Positions 49,276 through 58,456 of a stretch of 63,296 bases of DNA are shown here, in pieces. Numbering within the stretch: position 1 is the first letter of the stretch; every line of letters begins with the position of its first letter. The stretch comes from Ornithomonoglobus_A sp045649025 (GTDB lineage: Bacteria > Bacillota > Clostridia > UBA1381). A program made the translations under genes and the position numbers. The stretch is taken from contig JAZRPB010000015.1 of assembly GCA_045649025.1 (NCBI GenBank), positions 1 through 63,296 on the forward strand. Direction: 5' to 3'. The notes beneath the pieces were generated by a model. That model had not been told where the DNA came from, made no database searches, and saw nothing but the letters and a program-made list of their open reading frames with translations.

Positions 49276-50259
49276 GTGAAAATAGCTGTAATCGGATCAG
49301 GCGGTTGGGGAACTGCCATTGCACTGCTTTTAGCATCAAAGGGTAATGATGTATACCTGTGGTCGTGGCAGCAATCAGAAACCGACAGATTAAATAATGA
49401 CAGAGAAAATAAGGAATTTTTACCAGGTGTGAAATTCCCACAAAATATATATTGCACACACGATATTAAAGAATGTGTTGAGGGTGCAGAGGCTGTGGTT
49501 ACTGCCGCACCGTCACCCGCAACAAGAACAACAGCAAAGCAGCTTGCACCGTATATAAAAGAAGGACAAAAAATAGTTAATATCTCAAAAGGGTTAGAGG
49601 GCACCTTAAGGCTTTCACAAGTGTATGAGCAAGAAATTCCACAAGCGGATATTTCTGTTATGAGCGGTCCGTCGCACGCCGAGGAGGTTTCAAGAGGCTT
49701 ACCCACAACGAATGTTATTGCTTCTAAAAGCGAAACCACCGCAAAAGTATTACAGGATATCTTTATGCAGGATAATTTTAGGGTATACACTGCAGATGAT
49801 GTTGCAGGTGTTGAACTTGGCGGCTCTTTAAAAAATGTTATTGCTCTTTGTGCGGGAATATCGGATGGCTTGGGATACGGTGATAACACAAAAGCTGCAC
49901 TTATGACACGAGGCCTTGCAGAAATTGCAAGACTTGGCAATGCAATGGGTGCAAAGGAAGAAACATTTATGGGCTTAAGCGGTATGGGTGATTTAATAGT
50001 TACCTGTACAAGTATGCACTCACGTAACAGACGTGCAGGAATATTAATAGGCAAGGGCAAAACACTAAAAGAAACACTTGATGAGGTACATATGGTTGTT
50101 GAGGGTGTTAATACTGCAACAGCGGCATATGAGCTTTCAAAAAAGTATAACGTTGAAATGCCAATTATTGAAGAAGCATATAAAATTCTTTTTGAGAATA
50201 AAAATCCGCGTGAAGCAGTTAATATGCTTATGACGCGTGAGAAAAAGGGCGAAAGATAA
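49276..50259 (+). CDS. gpsA: Glycerol-3-phosphate dehydrogenase (NAD(P)+)
   Basis: Reduces dihydroxyacetone phosphate to glycerol-3-phosphate, the backbone for PlsY. The 327 residues start at a GTG with GGAGG ten bases upstream. KIAVIGSGGWGTAIALLLA is the nucleotide loop. VNISKGLEG, MSGPSHAEEVSRGLPT with the catalytic region, GGSLKNVIALCAGISDGLGYGDNTKAALMTRGLAE with the active Lys, and the helical C-terminal domain follow. It is the last gene of the operon and ends at a very strong terminator. Confidence 0.96.
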   Translation: MKIAVIGSGGWGTAIALLLASKGNDVYLWSWQQSETDRLNNDRENKEFLPGVKFPQNIYCTHDIKECVEGAEAVVTAAPSPATRTTAKQLAPYIKEGQKIVNISKGLEGTLRLSQVYEQEIPQADISVMSGPSHAEEVSRGLPTTNVIASKSETTAKVLQDIFMQDNFRVYTADDVAGVELGGSLKNVIALCAGISDGLGYGDNTKAALMTRGLAEIARLGNAMGAKEETFMGLSGMGDLIVTCTSMHSRNRRAGILIGKGKTLKETLDEVHMVVEGVNTATAAYELSKKYNVEMPIIEEAYKILFENKNPREAVNMLMTREKKGER

Positions 50260-50296
50260 AAAATAACTGTTGCATTTTGTGCAACAGTTATTTTTT
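50260..50296 (+). terminator. Intrinsic terminator after gpsA
   Basis: A 15-bp perfect stem (50260-50274 with 50280-50294) around TTTTG is followed by T residues. It begins right after the stop codon and separates the der-gpsA operon from the yicC operon. Confidence 0.95.
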
Positions 50297-50331
50297 GTAA
50301 AAAATTTTAAAAAAAATTTGAAAAAAGTATG

Positions 50332-50358
50332 TTCTTTTCCTAAAAAGTGTGGTATAAT
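50332..50358 (+). promoter_or_regulatory. Probable promoter of the yicC-rsgA block
   Basis: TATAAT (50353-50358) is clear. The -35 is weak, TTCTTT at 50332-50337 with a 15-base spacer. A leader of about 120 bases would precede yicC, with no obvious conserved structure. Confidence 0.55.
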
Positions 50359-50488
50359 AAGAAATAATGGATAAGTATGTAAAAATGTTTGTTTTGAGTT
50401 GGTGCTTTCAGCTGTAAAATATAAAAAAATTATAAAATAAACTGCATTTTTACTATAAATTAAATCTAATAATACGGAGGGTGTAGGA

Positions 50489-51367
50489 ATGTTAAAAAGT
50501 ATGACCGGCTATGGAAGATGTGAGAGCATAGTTGAGGGTAAAAAAATACTTGCAGAAATCAAATCGGTAAATCAGCGTTTTTCCGATTATAATATACGAG
50601 TTCCAAGGCATTTAGGATATTTGGAAGAGGACATAAGAAAATTCGTATCAAAAAGAATTTTCAGAGGTAAGGTAGACATCTATATATCAATAGAAAACTT
50701 TGAAGAGGCAGACACACAAATCTCATTAAATGAGCCATTGGCAAAAAATTACATAGATGTATTAAACCAATTAAAAAACCAGTTTAATCTTGAAGGAGAG
50801 GTAACTGTAGGTCTTGTTTCAAGATATTCAGACATCTTCCACACAGAACGCAAGGAAGAGGATAAGGATACTATAACAAAGCTTGTTTTAGGTGTTGTTG
50901 GTGAGGCATTAGACGAATTTATTGCAATGAGAGAGCGTGAGGGTGCAAGAATTGAAAGCGATTTAACACAAAGAGTTGAATATATGCGTACTCTTGCACA
51001 AAAAGTTGAGGAACGCTCACCCCAAACAGTTGAGGAATATCGCCTGCGTTTATACACAAAGCTTAAGGAACTGCTTGAAGACAAGGATATAGACGATGCA
51101 AGAATACTTACCGAAACGGCAATATTTGCCGATAAGGTTGCGGTAAACGAGGAAACTGTACGTTTGTCGAGTCACTTTGATGAATATTACCAGATTATAG
51201 GCGACGGCGAAAGTGCAGGCAGAAGACTTGATTTCTTAATTCAGGAAATAAATCGTGAGGTCAACACAATCGGCTCGAAGGCACAGGATATTGAAATTGC
51301 AAAGGTTGTTGTTGAGCTAAAGGGCGAGATAGAAAAATTAAGAGAACAAATACAGAATATAGAATAA
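50489..51367 (+). CDS. yicC: YicC/YloC family endoribonuclease
   Basis: A 292-residue protein of the YicC family, reported to act as a ribonuclease in Escherichia coli. MLKSMTGYGRCE is the near-invariant N-terminus. AEIKSVNQRFSDYNIRVPRHL follows, and the C-terminal DUF1732 part ends with ETVRLSSHFDEYYQII, GRRLDFLIQEINREVNTIGSKA and IAKVVVELKGEIEKLREQIQNIE. Placement before remA-gmk-rpoZ is standard in Firmicutes. GGAGGGTG precedes the ATG. Confidence 0.93.
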   Translation: MLKSMTGYGRCESIVEGKKILAEIKSVNQRFSDYNIRVPRHLGYLEEDIRKFVSKRIFRGKVDIYISIENFEEADTQISLNEPLAKNYIDVLNQLKNQFNLEGEVTVGLVSRYSDIFHTERKEEDKDTITKLVLGVVGEALDEFIAMREREGARIESDLTQRVEYMRTLAQKVEERSPQTVEEYRLRLYTKLKELLEDKDIDDARILTETAIFADKVAVNEETVRLSSHFDEYYQIIGDGESAGRRLDFLIQEINREVNTIGSKAQDIEIAKVVVELKGEIEKLREQIQNIE

Positions 51368-51385
51368 TTAGTTTGGAGGTTGCAA

Positions 51386-51640
51386 ATGAAGCTTATAAAT
51401 ATAGGATTTGGAAACTTTGTTGCATCGGAAAGAATAATTGCTGTTGTTAGTCCCGAATCTGCACCAATAAAGAGAATTATACACGAAGCAGAGGACGAGG
51501 GTAAGCTTGTTAATGCAACATACGGCAGAAGAACAAGAGCAGTTGTTGTTACCGACTCCGACCACGTGATTTTATCTGCTATCCAGCCCGAAACAATCGG
51601 CAGCAGACTTTCACAGGAGGAGGATGAAAATGCACAGTAA
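51386..51640 (+). CDS. remA: RemA-like DUF370 regulator
   Basis: An 84-residue protein of the RemA/YlzA family. MKLINIGFGNFVASERIIAVVSPESAPIKR and ATYGRRTRAVVVTDSDHVILSAIQPET are family-typical. In Bacillus, RemA is a DNA-binding activator of matrix and osmoprotection genes. Whether that applies here is unknown. The start is set at 51386 because GGAGG lies upstream of an in-frame TTG at 51380. It overlaps gmk by 11 bases. Confidence 0.92.
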   Translation: MKLINIGFGNFVASERIIAVVSPESAPIKRIIHEAEDEGKLVNATYGRRTRAVVVTDSDHVILSAIQPETIGSRLSQEEDENAQ

Positions 51641-52241
51641 CGAAATAAATAAAGGACTTTTGTTTGTAATATCAGGTCCGTCGGGCACAGGAAAGGGTAC
51701 AGTGTGCAGCGAGCTGTTAAAGAATGATAATATATATCTTTCAGTATCGGCAACCACCCGTGATATACGTCCGGGTGAGGTTGATGGTGTTACATACACA
51801 TACCTTTCCAAAGAAGAATTTGAAGAGCTTATAGAAAAAGACGAAATGCTTGAGTATGCAACATTTCACGGTAACTACTACGGAACACCTAAAAGAAATG
51901 TTGAAAAGTCGCTCAATGAAGGAAAGAATGTTCTTTTAGAAATAGAAATACAGGGTGCACTAAAGGTTAAAGAGCAGTTTGCGGAAGCAGTTATGATATA
52001 TCTTATTCCGCCGTCTTTAAAGGAGCTCTACAACAGACTTGTTATGCGTGGCCGTGAAAATGAAGAGCAAATACGAGAGCGAATGGAAATAACAAAACAA
52101 GAGCTGTGCAGTGCTTTAAAATATGATCATATCATTGTAAATGATGGTCTGGATAAATGTGTAAGCGATGTTTTAGCTCTTATAGAACAACAGGTTAATA
52201 ATAAAAATAAAATTATAAAATTATTAAATGAAAATTACTAA
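51630..52241 (+). CDS. gmk: Guanylate kinase
   Basis: Phosphorylates GMP to GDP. The 203 residues include the P-loop SGPSGTGKGTV, SATTRDIRPGEVDGVTYTYLS for GMP binding, FHGNYYGTPK and LEIEIQGALKVKEQF. The start at 51630 fits overlapping AGGAGG sites at 51615-51623, while the ATG at 51624 touches them and is unlikely. It is translationally coupled to remA. Confidence 0.96.
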   Translation: MHSNEINKGLLFVISGPSGTGKGTVCSELLKNDNIYLSVSATTRDIRPGEVDGVTYTYLSKEEFEELIEKDEMLEYATFHGNYYGTPKRNVEKSLNEGKNVLLEIEIQGALKVKEQFAEAVMIYLIPPSLKELYNRLVMRGRENEEQIRERMEITKQELCSALKYDHIIVNDGLDKCVSDVLALIEQQVNNKNKIIKLLNENY

Positions 52242-52261
52242 ACGAAAGGAAGTAAAAAATT

Positions 52262-52582
52262 ATGATGACAAAACCAGGAATTACAGATCTTGCAAGATGT
52301 GTCGACAGCCGTTATACACTTGTATCAATGGCAGCAAAGAGAGCAAGAATGGTAGGCTATGAGCAAAACAATGCAGAGGTATACGATGAAAAAGCAAAAA
52401 AACCTGTATCAATTGCAGTAGAGGAAATTGCAAAAGGACGTGTTGGATATGTACGCTCCGACGATATCAGACGTGCAAAGGAATTTGAAAATGAAAAGCT
52501 TGCAGCAATTATGTCTTTAAATGAAGACAGTGCAGGCCAAGAAGAGGAAGTAGTTTTTGAAGAAGACGAAATAGAAGAATAA
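52262..52582 (+). CDS. rpoZ: RNA polymerase omega subunit
   Basis: Small subunit that helps assemble RNA polymerase. The 106 residues show the omega core: GITDLARCVDSRYTLVSMAAKRARMV, KPVSIAVEEIAKGRVGYV. The C-terminus is unusually acidic (QEEEVVFEEDEIEE). GAAAGG precedes the start. coaBC often follows rpoZ in Firmicutes, but here priA comes next, 13 bases after the stop. Confidence 0.95.
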   Translation: MMTKPGITDLARCVDSRYTLVSMAAKRARMVGYEQNNAEVYDEKAKKPVSIAVEEIAKGRVGYVRSDDIRRAKEFENEKLAAIMSLNEDSAGQEEEVVFEEDEIEE

Positions 52583-52595
52583 AAGGGGAATTAAG

Positions 52596-55031
52596 TTGAT
52601 TGCCAAGGTAGTTGTTGATAATCGGTCGAGACATACAGATAAAATTTTCGATTATATTGTGCCTGAAGAAATTGAAAAAAAAATAAAAATAGGCTCAAGA
52701 GTTTTAGTGCCTTTTTCGGGTGCAAATAAAGAAATCGAGGGTTTTTGTGTTGGATTTTCGCAAATGAGCGATGCAAAAAGACTTAAAAAAATAATTAAGC
52801 TTGCAAACGACACCAACGCATTTGATGAAAAAATGCTCGAGGTCATAGAATATATGCACAACAAATACCTTGCCCCGTATATAGATATAATTCATTCAAT
52901 TGTGCCCTCGGGTACATCGCTAAAGAGCGAGGAATGGCTTGTTATAGATAACATAACACCGCAAAGAAGTAAAAATCGTGAAAGAATAATACAAATATTA
53001 TTTGATAACGGCGGAGCAATTATGTCGAGTGTTTTGTATTCTATGTTTGAAACAGACATAAGAGCATCGGTGCGTGATATGATTAAAAAAGGTGTTCTTA
53101 AAAGAGAATATCACAGCTCATATGACGTTGGTGAAAAAAAGATAAGAGCTGTAAGATTAAAAATTAACACCGATGAGGCAATGTGTATTGCAGAAAATAT
53201 AGAAAAAAAAGCACCTGTACAAGCACGTATGATAGAAATATTGTGTGTGAATGATTTTGTTGCAGCATCAGATTTGGCAAGATTTGCACAGGGCAGTGCC
53301 TCGGCAGTGAGTGCACTGTGCAATAAAAATATTGCGCAAATTTTTGAAATAGAAGTTGTCAGGGACGCATTTTTAAAAAAACAAACTCAAAAGAGCGAAG
53401 CAAAAATTCCTACAACAGAGCAGGCTGCGGCAATATTTGAAATAAACAAAGCAATAGACGCGGATGAAAAAATCCCACACCTTTTATATGGTGTTACGGG
53501 AAGCGGAAAAACAGAGGTTTTTATGCAATGCATAGACCACGCAATCCAAAAAGGTAAAACGGCAATTGTGCTTGTTCCTGAAATTTCTTTAACCTCGCAA
53601 ATGGTATCACGATTTGTTTCAAGGTTTGGAAGTGAGGTTGCGGTTTTCCATAGCCGTCTTTCACAAGGCGAACGATACGACCAATGGAAGAGAATTAAAA
53701 ATGGCGATGCTAAAATAGTGGTTGGTGCAAGAAGTGCAATATTTGCACCAATTAAGGATATTGGTATTATAATTATGGACGAAGAACATTCCGATACATA
53801 TAAATCGGAAATGTCGCCAAGATACCATGCACGTGATATTGCATATTTAAGAGCAAAGCAAAATAATGCACTGCTGCTGTTTGCATCGGCAACACCGTCG
53901 GTTGAAAGCTTTTATTATGCAAAAAGAGGTAGCTATAAGCTACTCACAATGCACAATAGATACAACGATAATGAGCTTCCTGATATAACCATAGCCGATA
54001 TGCGAGACGAGTTAAGAAACGGAAATCGCAGTATGTTTTCAAAAAAGCTGATTGCAGAAATTGAAAAAAACATTTCAAATGGCGAGCAGACAATTCTTCT
54101 TATGAACAGACGCGGCTTTTCAACCTTTGTTTCGTGCAGAAGCTGCGGCTATGTTGCACATTGCCCTAATTGCAATATTTCGCTAACGTATCACAAATAC
54201 GAAAATAATTTAAAGTGTCATTATTGCGGATACACAATACCAAACTATGTAAATTGCCCGTCCTGTGACAGTAAATATATACGTTATTTTGGCGGGGGGA
54301 CACAAAAAGTCGAGACGGAGCTTCACTCACTGTTCCCGAACGCATCAATAATCAGAATGGATGTTGATACAACAAGTAAAAAGCAGGGACACGAAAAAAT
54401 ATTAGAGCAATTTGAAAAAGACAAGGTTGATATTCTTGTGGGCACGCAAATGGTTTCAAAAGGTCTTGATTTTGAAAATGTAACGCTTGTTGGGGTTGTT
54501 AGTGCCGACACAATGCTGCATATAAACGATTACAGAAGTGCAGAGCGAACCTTTGCAATGCTTGAACAGGTTTGCGGCAGAGCAGGCAGAGGTAAAAAGA
54601 AGGGCAGAGCAATAATTCAGACCTATAATCCCCAAAACAATGCAGTGTCACTTGTTAAAAATCATAATTACGAAGGCTTTTTTGCAGACGAAATAAAGGA
54701 GAGGAAAATGATGTGGTATCCGCCTTTTGCAAGAATTATTGCAATAGGCTTTTCGGGAGAAGGTCAGGATAAAACATCATATTGTGCCAATTTGTTTAAA
54801 AATTCACTTGGCGATATAACAATGCTCGAACAAAATATTCAAATTTTAGGTCCAATTCCTGCTGCAATATCAAAGATAAAGAATAAATACCGCTATCAGA
54901 TGTTAATTAAATGCAGCAATGAAAAGGGTATAAATGAAATGCTCTTTTATGCAAGGGAAGTGTGTATTAATGATGATATATGCAATGATGTTTCAATTGT
55001 GATAGATAAAAATCCAAACATACTGTTTTAA
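52596..55031 (+). CDS. priA: Primosomal protein N' (replication restart helicase PriA)
   Basis: DNA helicase that reloads the replisome at collapsed forks. The 811 residues include a DNA-binding N-terminal domain, Walker A YGVTGSGKTEVF, DEEH (IIIMDEEHSDTYKS), motif III LLFASATPSVESFYYA, the zinc-binding cysteines CRSCGYVAHCPNCN and CHYCGYTIPNYVNCPSC, and helicase motifs V/VI (VGTQMVSKGLDFENV, QVCGRAGRGKKKG). The TTG start at 52596 follows AAAGGGGA. All family elements are present. Confidence 0.96.
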   Translation: MIAKVVVDNRSRHTDKIFDYIVPEEIEKKIKIGSRVLVPFSGANKEIEGFCVGFSQMSDAKRLKKIIKLANDTNAFDEKMLEVIEYMHNKYLAPYIDIIHSIVPSGTSLKSEEWLVIDNITPQRSKNRERIIQILFDNGGAIMSSVLYSMFETDIRASVRDMIKKGVLKREYHSSYDVGEKKIRAVRLKINTDEAMCIAENIEKKAPVQARMIEILCVNDFVAASDLARFAQGSASAVSALCNKNIAQIFEIEVVRDAFLKKQTQKSEAKIPTTEQAAAIFEINKAIDADEKIPHLLYGVTGSGKTEVFMQCIDHAIQKGKTAIVLVPEISLTSQMVSRFVSRFGSEVAVFHSRLSQGERYDQWKRIKNGDAKIVVGARSAIFAPIKDIGIIIMDEEHSDTYKSEMSPRYHARDIAYLRAKQNNALLLFASATPSVESFYYAKRGSYKLLTMHNRYNDNELPDITIADMRDELRNGNRSMFSKKLIAEIEKNISNGEQTILLMNRRGFSTFVSCRSCGYVAHCPNCNISLTYHKYENNLKCHYCGYTIPNYVNCPSCDSKYIRYFGGGTQKVETELHSLFPNASIIRMDVDTTSKKQGHEKILEQFEKDKVDILVGTQMVSKGLDFENVTLVGVVSADTMLHINDYRSAERTFAMLEQVCGRAGRGKKKGRAIIQTYNPQNNAVSLVKNHNYEGFFADEIKERKMMWYPPFARIIAIGFSGEGQDKTSYCANLFKNSLGDITMLEQNIQILGPIPAAISKIKNKYRYQMLIKCSNEKGINEMLFYAREVCINDDICNDVSIVIDKNPNILF

Positions 55032-55083
55032 ATGTGATTTACGTAAATTCAAGATAAATTTAAGCTATGAAAGGAGCTTTGAA

Positions 55084-55536
55084 ATGGCAACAAGAGAGCT
55101 GCGTTTAAAAGAAGATGAGGTTCTTTACAAGAAGTGTAAGGAAGTTAAAAACTTTGATAACAGACTACATATTCTTTTGGATGATATGTATGAAACAATG
55201 AAAAAATATGACGGTGTAGGTCTTGCCGCACCGCAGATTGGAATATTAAAAAGAGCCTGTGTAATTGATATTGGCGAAGGTAAATTAGAGCTTATTAATC
55301 CGCAGATTATTGAAACAGAAGGAACGCAAATTGACCAGGAGGGTTGCTTGAGTGTTCCACAGGTTTTTGGTGAGGTTGAAAGACCAAAGCATGTTAAGGT
55401 AAAGGCACAGGACAGAGACGGCAATTGGTTTGAATATGAATGTGACGACCTTATGGCAAGGGCGGTGTGCCACGAATGTGAACACCTCGACGGACACCTG
55501 TTTTTAGAAAAGGTAATAAGATTTATAGAAAATTAA
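55084..55536 (+). CDS. def: Peptide deformylase
   Basis: Removes the formyl group from nascent proteins. The 150 residues contain the three motifs: GVGLAAPQIG, EGCLSVP with the metal-ligand Cys, and CHECEHLDGHLF with HExxH. It precedes fmt, whose product adds the formyl group to initiator tRNA, a standard pairing. GAAAGGAG lies before the ATG. Confidence 0.97.
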   Translation: MATRELRLKEDEVLYKKCKEVKNFDNRLHILLDDMYETMKKYDGVGLAAPQIGILKRACVIDIGEGKLELINPQIIETEGTQIDQEGCLSVPQVFGEVERPKHVKVKAQDRDGNWFEYECDDLMARAVCHECEHLDGHLFLEKVIRFIEN

Positions 55537-55558
55537 TTTGAAAATTGGTGGAGATAGT

Positions 55559-56479
55559 ATGCGTATTTTATTTATGGGAACACCCGATTTTGCGGCAGAG
55601 TCGCTAAATGCATTAATTAATGCAGGGTTAAATGTTGTTGGTGTAATATCACAACCCGATAAGCCAAAGGGCAGAGGACATAAATTAGTTCCAACAGAGG
55701 TTAAGGTTGCAGCACAAGCGGCTGGGATTGAGGTGTATCAGCCAACAAAGCTTAAGAATAATGCACTTATGCCACTTTTGGACGAGTTAAAGCCTGAATT
55801 GATTGTGGTTACTGCATACGGCAGAATTTTACCCGAATATATTATAAACTATCCCAAATACGGATGCATTAATGTACACGCATCACTTTTACCCAAATTA
55901 AGAGGTGCCGCACCAATTCAGTGGTCAATAATAAACGGAGATGAAATCACAGGTGTAACCACAATGAAGATGGACGAAGGTCTTGATACGGGTGATATTT
56001 TACTAACACGCCAAACCCAAATAGGTGAGTATGAAACAGCCGAGGAATTATTTGATCGACTTGCAAAAATAGGCGGCGAGCTGTTAATTGAAACAATTAA
56101 AAATATTAAAAATATAACACCAACGCCTCAAAATCACGCAGAGCACACCTATGCTCCTATGATTTCAAAGGAAACAGGCAAAATTGACTGGACAAAAAGT
56201 GCGAAAGAAATTTCCAAGCTTATATGCGGTTTAAATTCGTGGCCTTTATCATACACTACCTATAAAGGCTCTGTATTAAAAATTGTACAGGCAAAGGTGT
56301 GTGATGGAAAAGGCACACCAGGTATGATACTTGGTATGGAAAAAAATAAGGGATTAAAGGTTGCCTGCGGAGAAGGAGCTTTGTATATAGAGGTTGCTCA
56401 ATTTGAGGGCAGCCGTAAAATGAATATAGAGGACTACGCAAGAGGACACGAAATAGAGGATGGCGTAATTTTAGTATAA
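55559..56479 (+). CDS. fmt: Methionyl-tRNA formyltransferase
   Basis: Formylates Met-tRNA-fMet using 10-formyl-tetrahydrofolate. The 306 residues have MRILFMGTPDFAAESL at the start, the catalytic region VVTAYGRILPEYII, CINVHASLLPKLRGAAPIQWSIINGD with the Asn-His pair, and the C-terminal OB-fold tRNA-binding domain. GGTGGAG precedes the ATG at 55559, and an upstream in-frame TTG at 55538 is rejected. Confidence 0.96.
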   Translation: MRILFMGTPDFAAESLNALINAGLNVVGVISQPDKPKGRGHKLVPTEVKVAAQAAGIEVYQPTKLKNNALMPLLDELKPELIVVTAYGRILPEYIINYPKYGCINVHASLLPKLRGAAPIQWSIINGDEITGVTTMKMDEGLDTGDILLTRQTQIGEYETAEELFDRLAKIGGELLIETIKNIKNITPTPQNHAEHTYAPMISKETGKIDWTKSAKEISKLICGLNSWPLSYTTYKGSVLKIVQAKVCDGKGTPGMILGMEKNKGLKVACGEGALYIEVAQFEGSRKMNIEDYARGHEIEDGVILV

Positions 56480-56497
56480 ACAGAAAGGAATAACATT

Positions 56498-57199
56498 ATG
56501 TTCTACGGATATCCGTTTTTATATGACCCCACATATGTTCTTGTTTTAATTGCATTCGCACTTACATTATTTGCTTCATTCGGTGTTAAGGGTACATTTT
56601 CAAAATACGATAAAATCAAAAGCTCACAGGGTATAACAGCATATGATGCAGCACGAAGAATACTTGATGCAAATGGTCTTAACCATATAAGAATTGAAAG
56701 AGTATCGGGAAATCTTACCGACCATTACAGCCCAAAGGAAAACGTTATAAGACTGTCGGATGCAACCTATAATTCCACATCTGTTGCGGCAATTGGTGTT
56801 GCGGCACACGAGTGCGGTCATGCAGTTCAATACAAGTTAGGCTATGCACCAATAAAATTAAGAAACAGTCTTGTGGGTATTGTTAATATTTCCAATGCAC
56901 TTTCTATGCCACTGTTTTTGGTTGGCTTAATATTTGGTTTAACAAAGCTTGCATTTCTTGGTGCAATTTTATTTGGAGTTGTGTTATTGTTTCAAATTAT
57001 AACACTTCCTGTTGAGTTTAATGCGTCAGGCAGGGCACTTAAAACTCTCTCACAAATGAATATACTTGCAGATGGAGAGCTAAAAGGTGCAAGAAAAACA
57101 CTTAAGGCGGCGGCTATGACGTATGTTGCTTCAGTTGCGGCAACGGCATTGCAGGTGTTAAGATTATTACTAATAGCAAATAACAGAAGGCGAAACTAA
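56498..57199 (+). CDS. Zinc metallopeptidase, YugP family
   Basis: Membrane-bound 233-residue protein. After an N-terminal helix comes GVAAHECGHAVQY, the HExxH zinc site, then two further hydrophobic segments around ALSMPLFLVGLIFGLTKLAFLGAILFGVVLLF. PVEFNASGRAL supplies the expected third ligand region. It matches the neutral zinc metallopeptidase family PF04298 (YugP). Substrate is unknown. It stands between fmt and rsmB, abutting the rsmB start with no gap. Confidence 0.93.
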   Translation: MFYGYPFLYDPTYVLVLIAFALTLFASFGVKGTFSKYDKIKSSQGITAYDAARRILDANGLNHIRIERVSGNLTDHYSPKENVIRLSDATYNSTSVAAIGVAAHECGHAVQYKLGYAPIKLRNSLVGIVNISNALSMPLFLVGLIFGLTKLAFLGAILFGVVLLFQIITLPVEFNASGRALKTLSQMNILADGELKGARKTLKAAAMTYVASVAATALQVLRLLLIANNRRRN

Positions 57200-58456
57200 A
57201 TGAAAAGTGCAAGAGAAAGTGCTCTGTTAATTTTATACAGAGTAGAAAATGATGGTGCATATCCTAATATTCTCTTAAAGGATATGTTACATAAGGATAT
57301 GTCAAAGCTTGATAGAGCACTTGCCACAAGCTTGGTTTATGGTGTAATTAATAAGCAAATAACGCTTGATTATATCATTTCACAAAAATCGAATATTAAG
57401 CTCAAGAAACTTTCTAAATATATTTTACTTATATTAAGAATGGGTATTTATCAGCTTTTGTATATGAATAAAATTCCGCAAAATGCGGCAGTAAACGAGA
57501 GCGTGAAGCTTGCAAAAAGATACGGACATTCTGCCTCGGCAGGCTATGTAAACGGAATTTTAAGGAATATAAGTAAAAACGGTTTTGAATATCCAAAGGA
57601 TAAAATGCAGCACTTATGTGTTAAATATTCGTTTCCGCTATGGATGTGTAAAAAATGGACAGATGAGTTTGGATACGACTTCACAAATGAGCTTATGATG
57701 GCTTTTGATGAAGAGCCAATGCTCACAATAAGACCCAACACATTAAAAACAGATATAAATTCACTTGCCCATAAGCTAAAGAGCAGTGGAGTGGAAGTTA
57801 AAATACAAGACGATGCAATTATGTGTAAGGGCTTGGACGTTGTAAACGATAGCTTGTATAAAGAGGGATTTTATACCGTTCAGGATATTGCGGCAATGCA
57901 AGCCTCAAAGCAGTTAAACCCTCAAAGCAATGAAACGGTTATAGATATGTGTGCAGCACCTGGGGGTAAAACAACGCATATTGCAGAGCTTATGCAAAAT
58001 AAAGGTAAAATTTTTGCATTTGATATATATGACCATAAGATTAATTTAATAAAAAACAATGCAAAAAGACTTGGAATAGACATAATAGAAGCAAAAATCG
58101 GCGATGCATCAAGGTATGATGACAGTTTAAAGGAAATTGCCGACAGAGTGCTTTGCGATGTTCCTTGCTCGGGTACGGGAATAATACGCCGTAAGCCCGA
58201 TATAAAGCTAAATCGCAAGGAAACGGATAGCTTTTATGAAATACAGAGTACAATTTTAAGTAATGCTTCAAAATATGTAAAGCACGGCGGAGTATTGGTA
58301 TACTCAACGTGCAGTATTGAAAAGGAAGAAAATGAAGCCGTAACAGGTGAATTTCTAAATAATAATAGTGAATTTGAAAGGCTGTATGAAAAAACATACT
58401 ACCCGAACACAGATGGTACGGACGGTTTTTATATATGCAAAATGAGAAGGAATTAA
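57200..58456 (+). CDS. rsmB: 16S rRNA m5C967 methyltransferase
   Basis: SAM-dependent methylation of C967. The 418 residues have an N-terminal NusB-like RNA-binding domain (about 1-140, with NAAVNESVKLAKRYGHSASAGYVNGILRN) and a methyltransferase domain with DMCAAPGGKTTHIAEL, DVPCSGTGIIRRKPDI holding one catalytic Cys, and YSTCSIEKEENE holding the other. It begins right after the yugP stop. Its end overlaps the rlmN start by 22 bases. Confidence 0.96.
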   Translation: MKSARESALLILYRVENDGAYPNILLKDMLHKDMSKLDRALATSLVYGVINKQITLDYIISQKSNIKLKKLSKYILLILRMGIYQLLYMNKIPQNAAVNESVKLAKRYGHSASAGYVNGILRNISKNGFEYPKDKMQHLCVKYSFPLWMCKKWTDEFGYDFTNELMMAFDEEPMLTIRPNTLKTDINSLAHKLKSSGVEVKIQDDAIMCKGLDVVNDSLYKEGFYTVQDIAAMQASKQLNPQSNETVIDMCAAPGGKTTHIAELMQNKGKIFAFDIYDHKINLIKNNAKRLGIDIIEAKIGDASRYDDSLKEIADRVLCDVPCSGTGIIRRKPDIKLNRKETDSFYEIQSTILSNASKYVKHGGVLVYSTCSIEKEENEAVTGEFLNNNSEFERLYEKTYYPNTDGTDGFYICKMRRN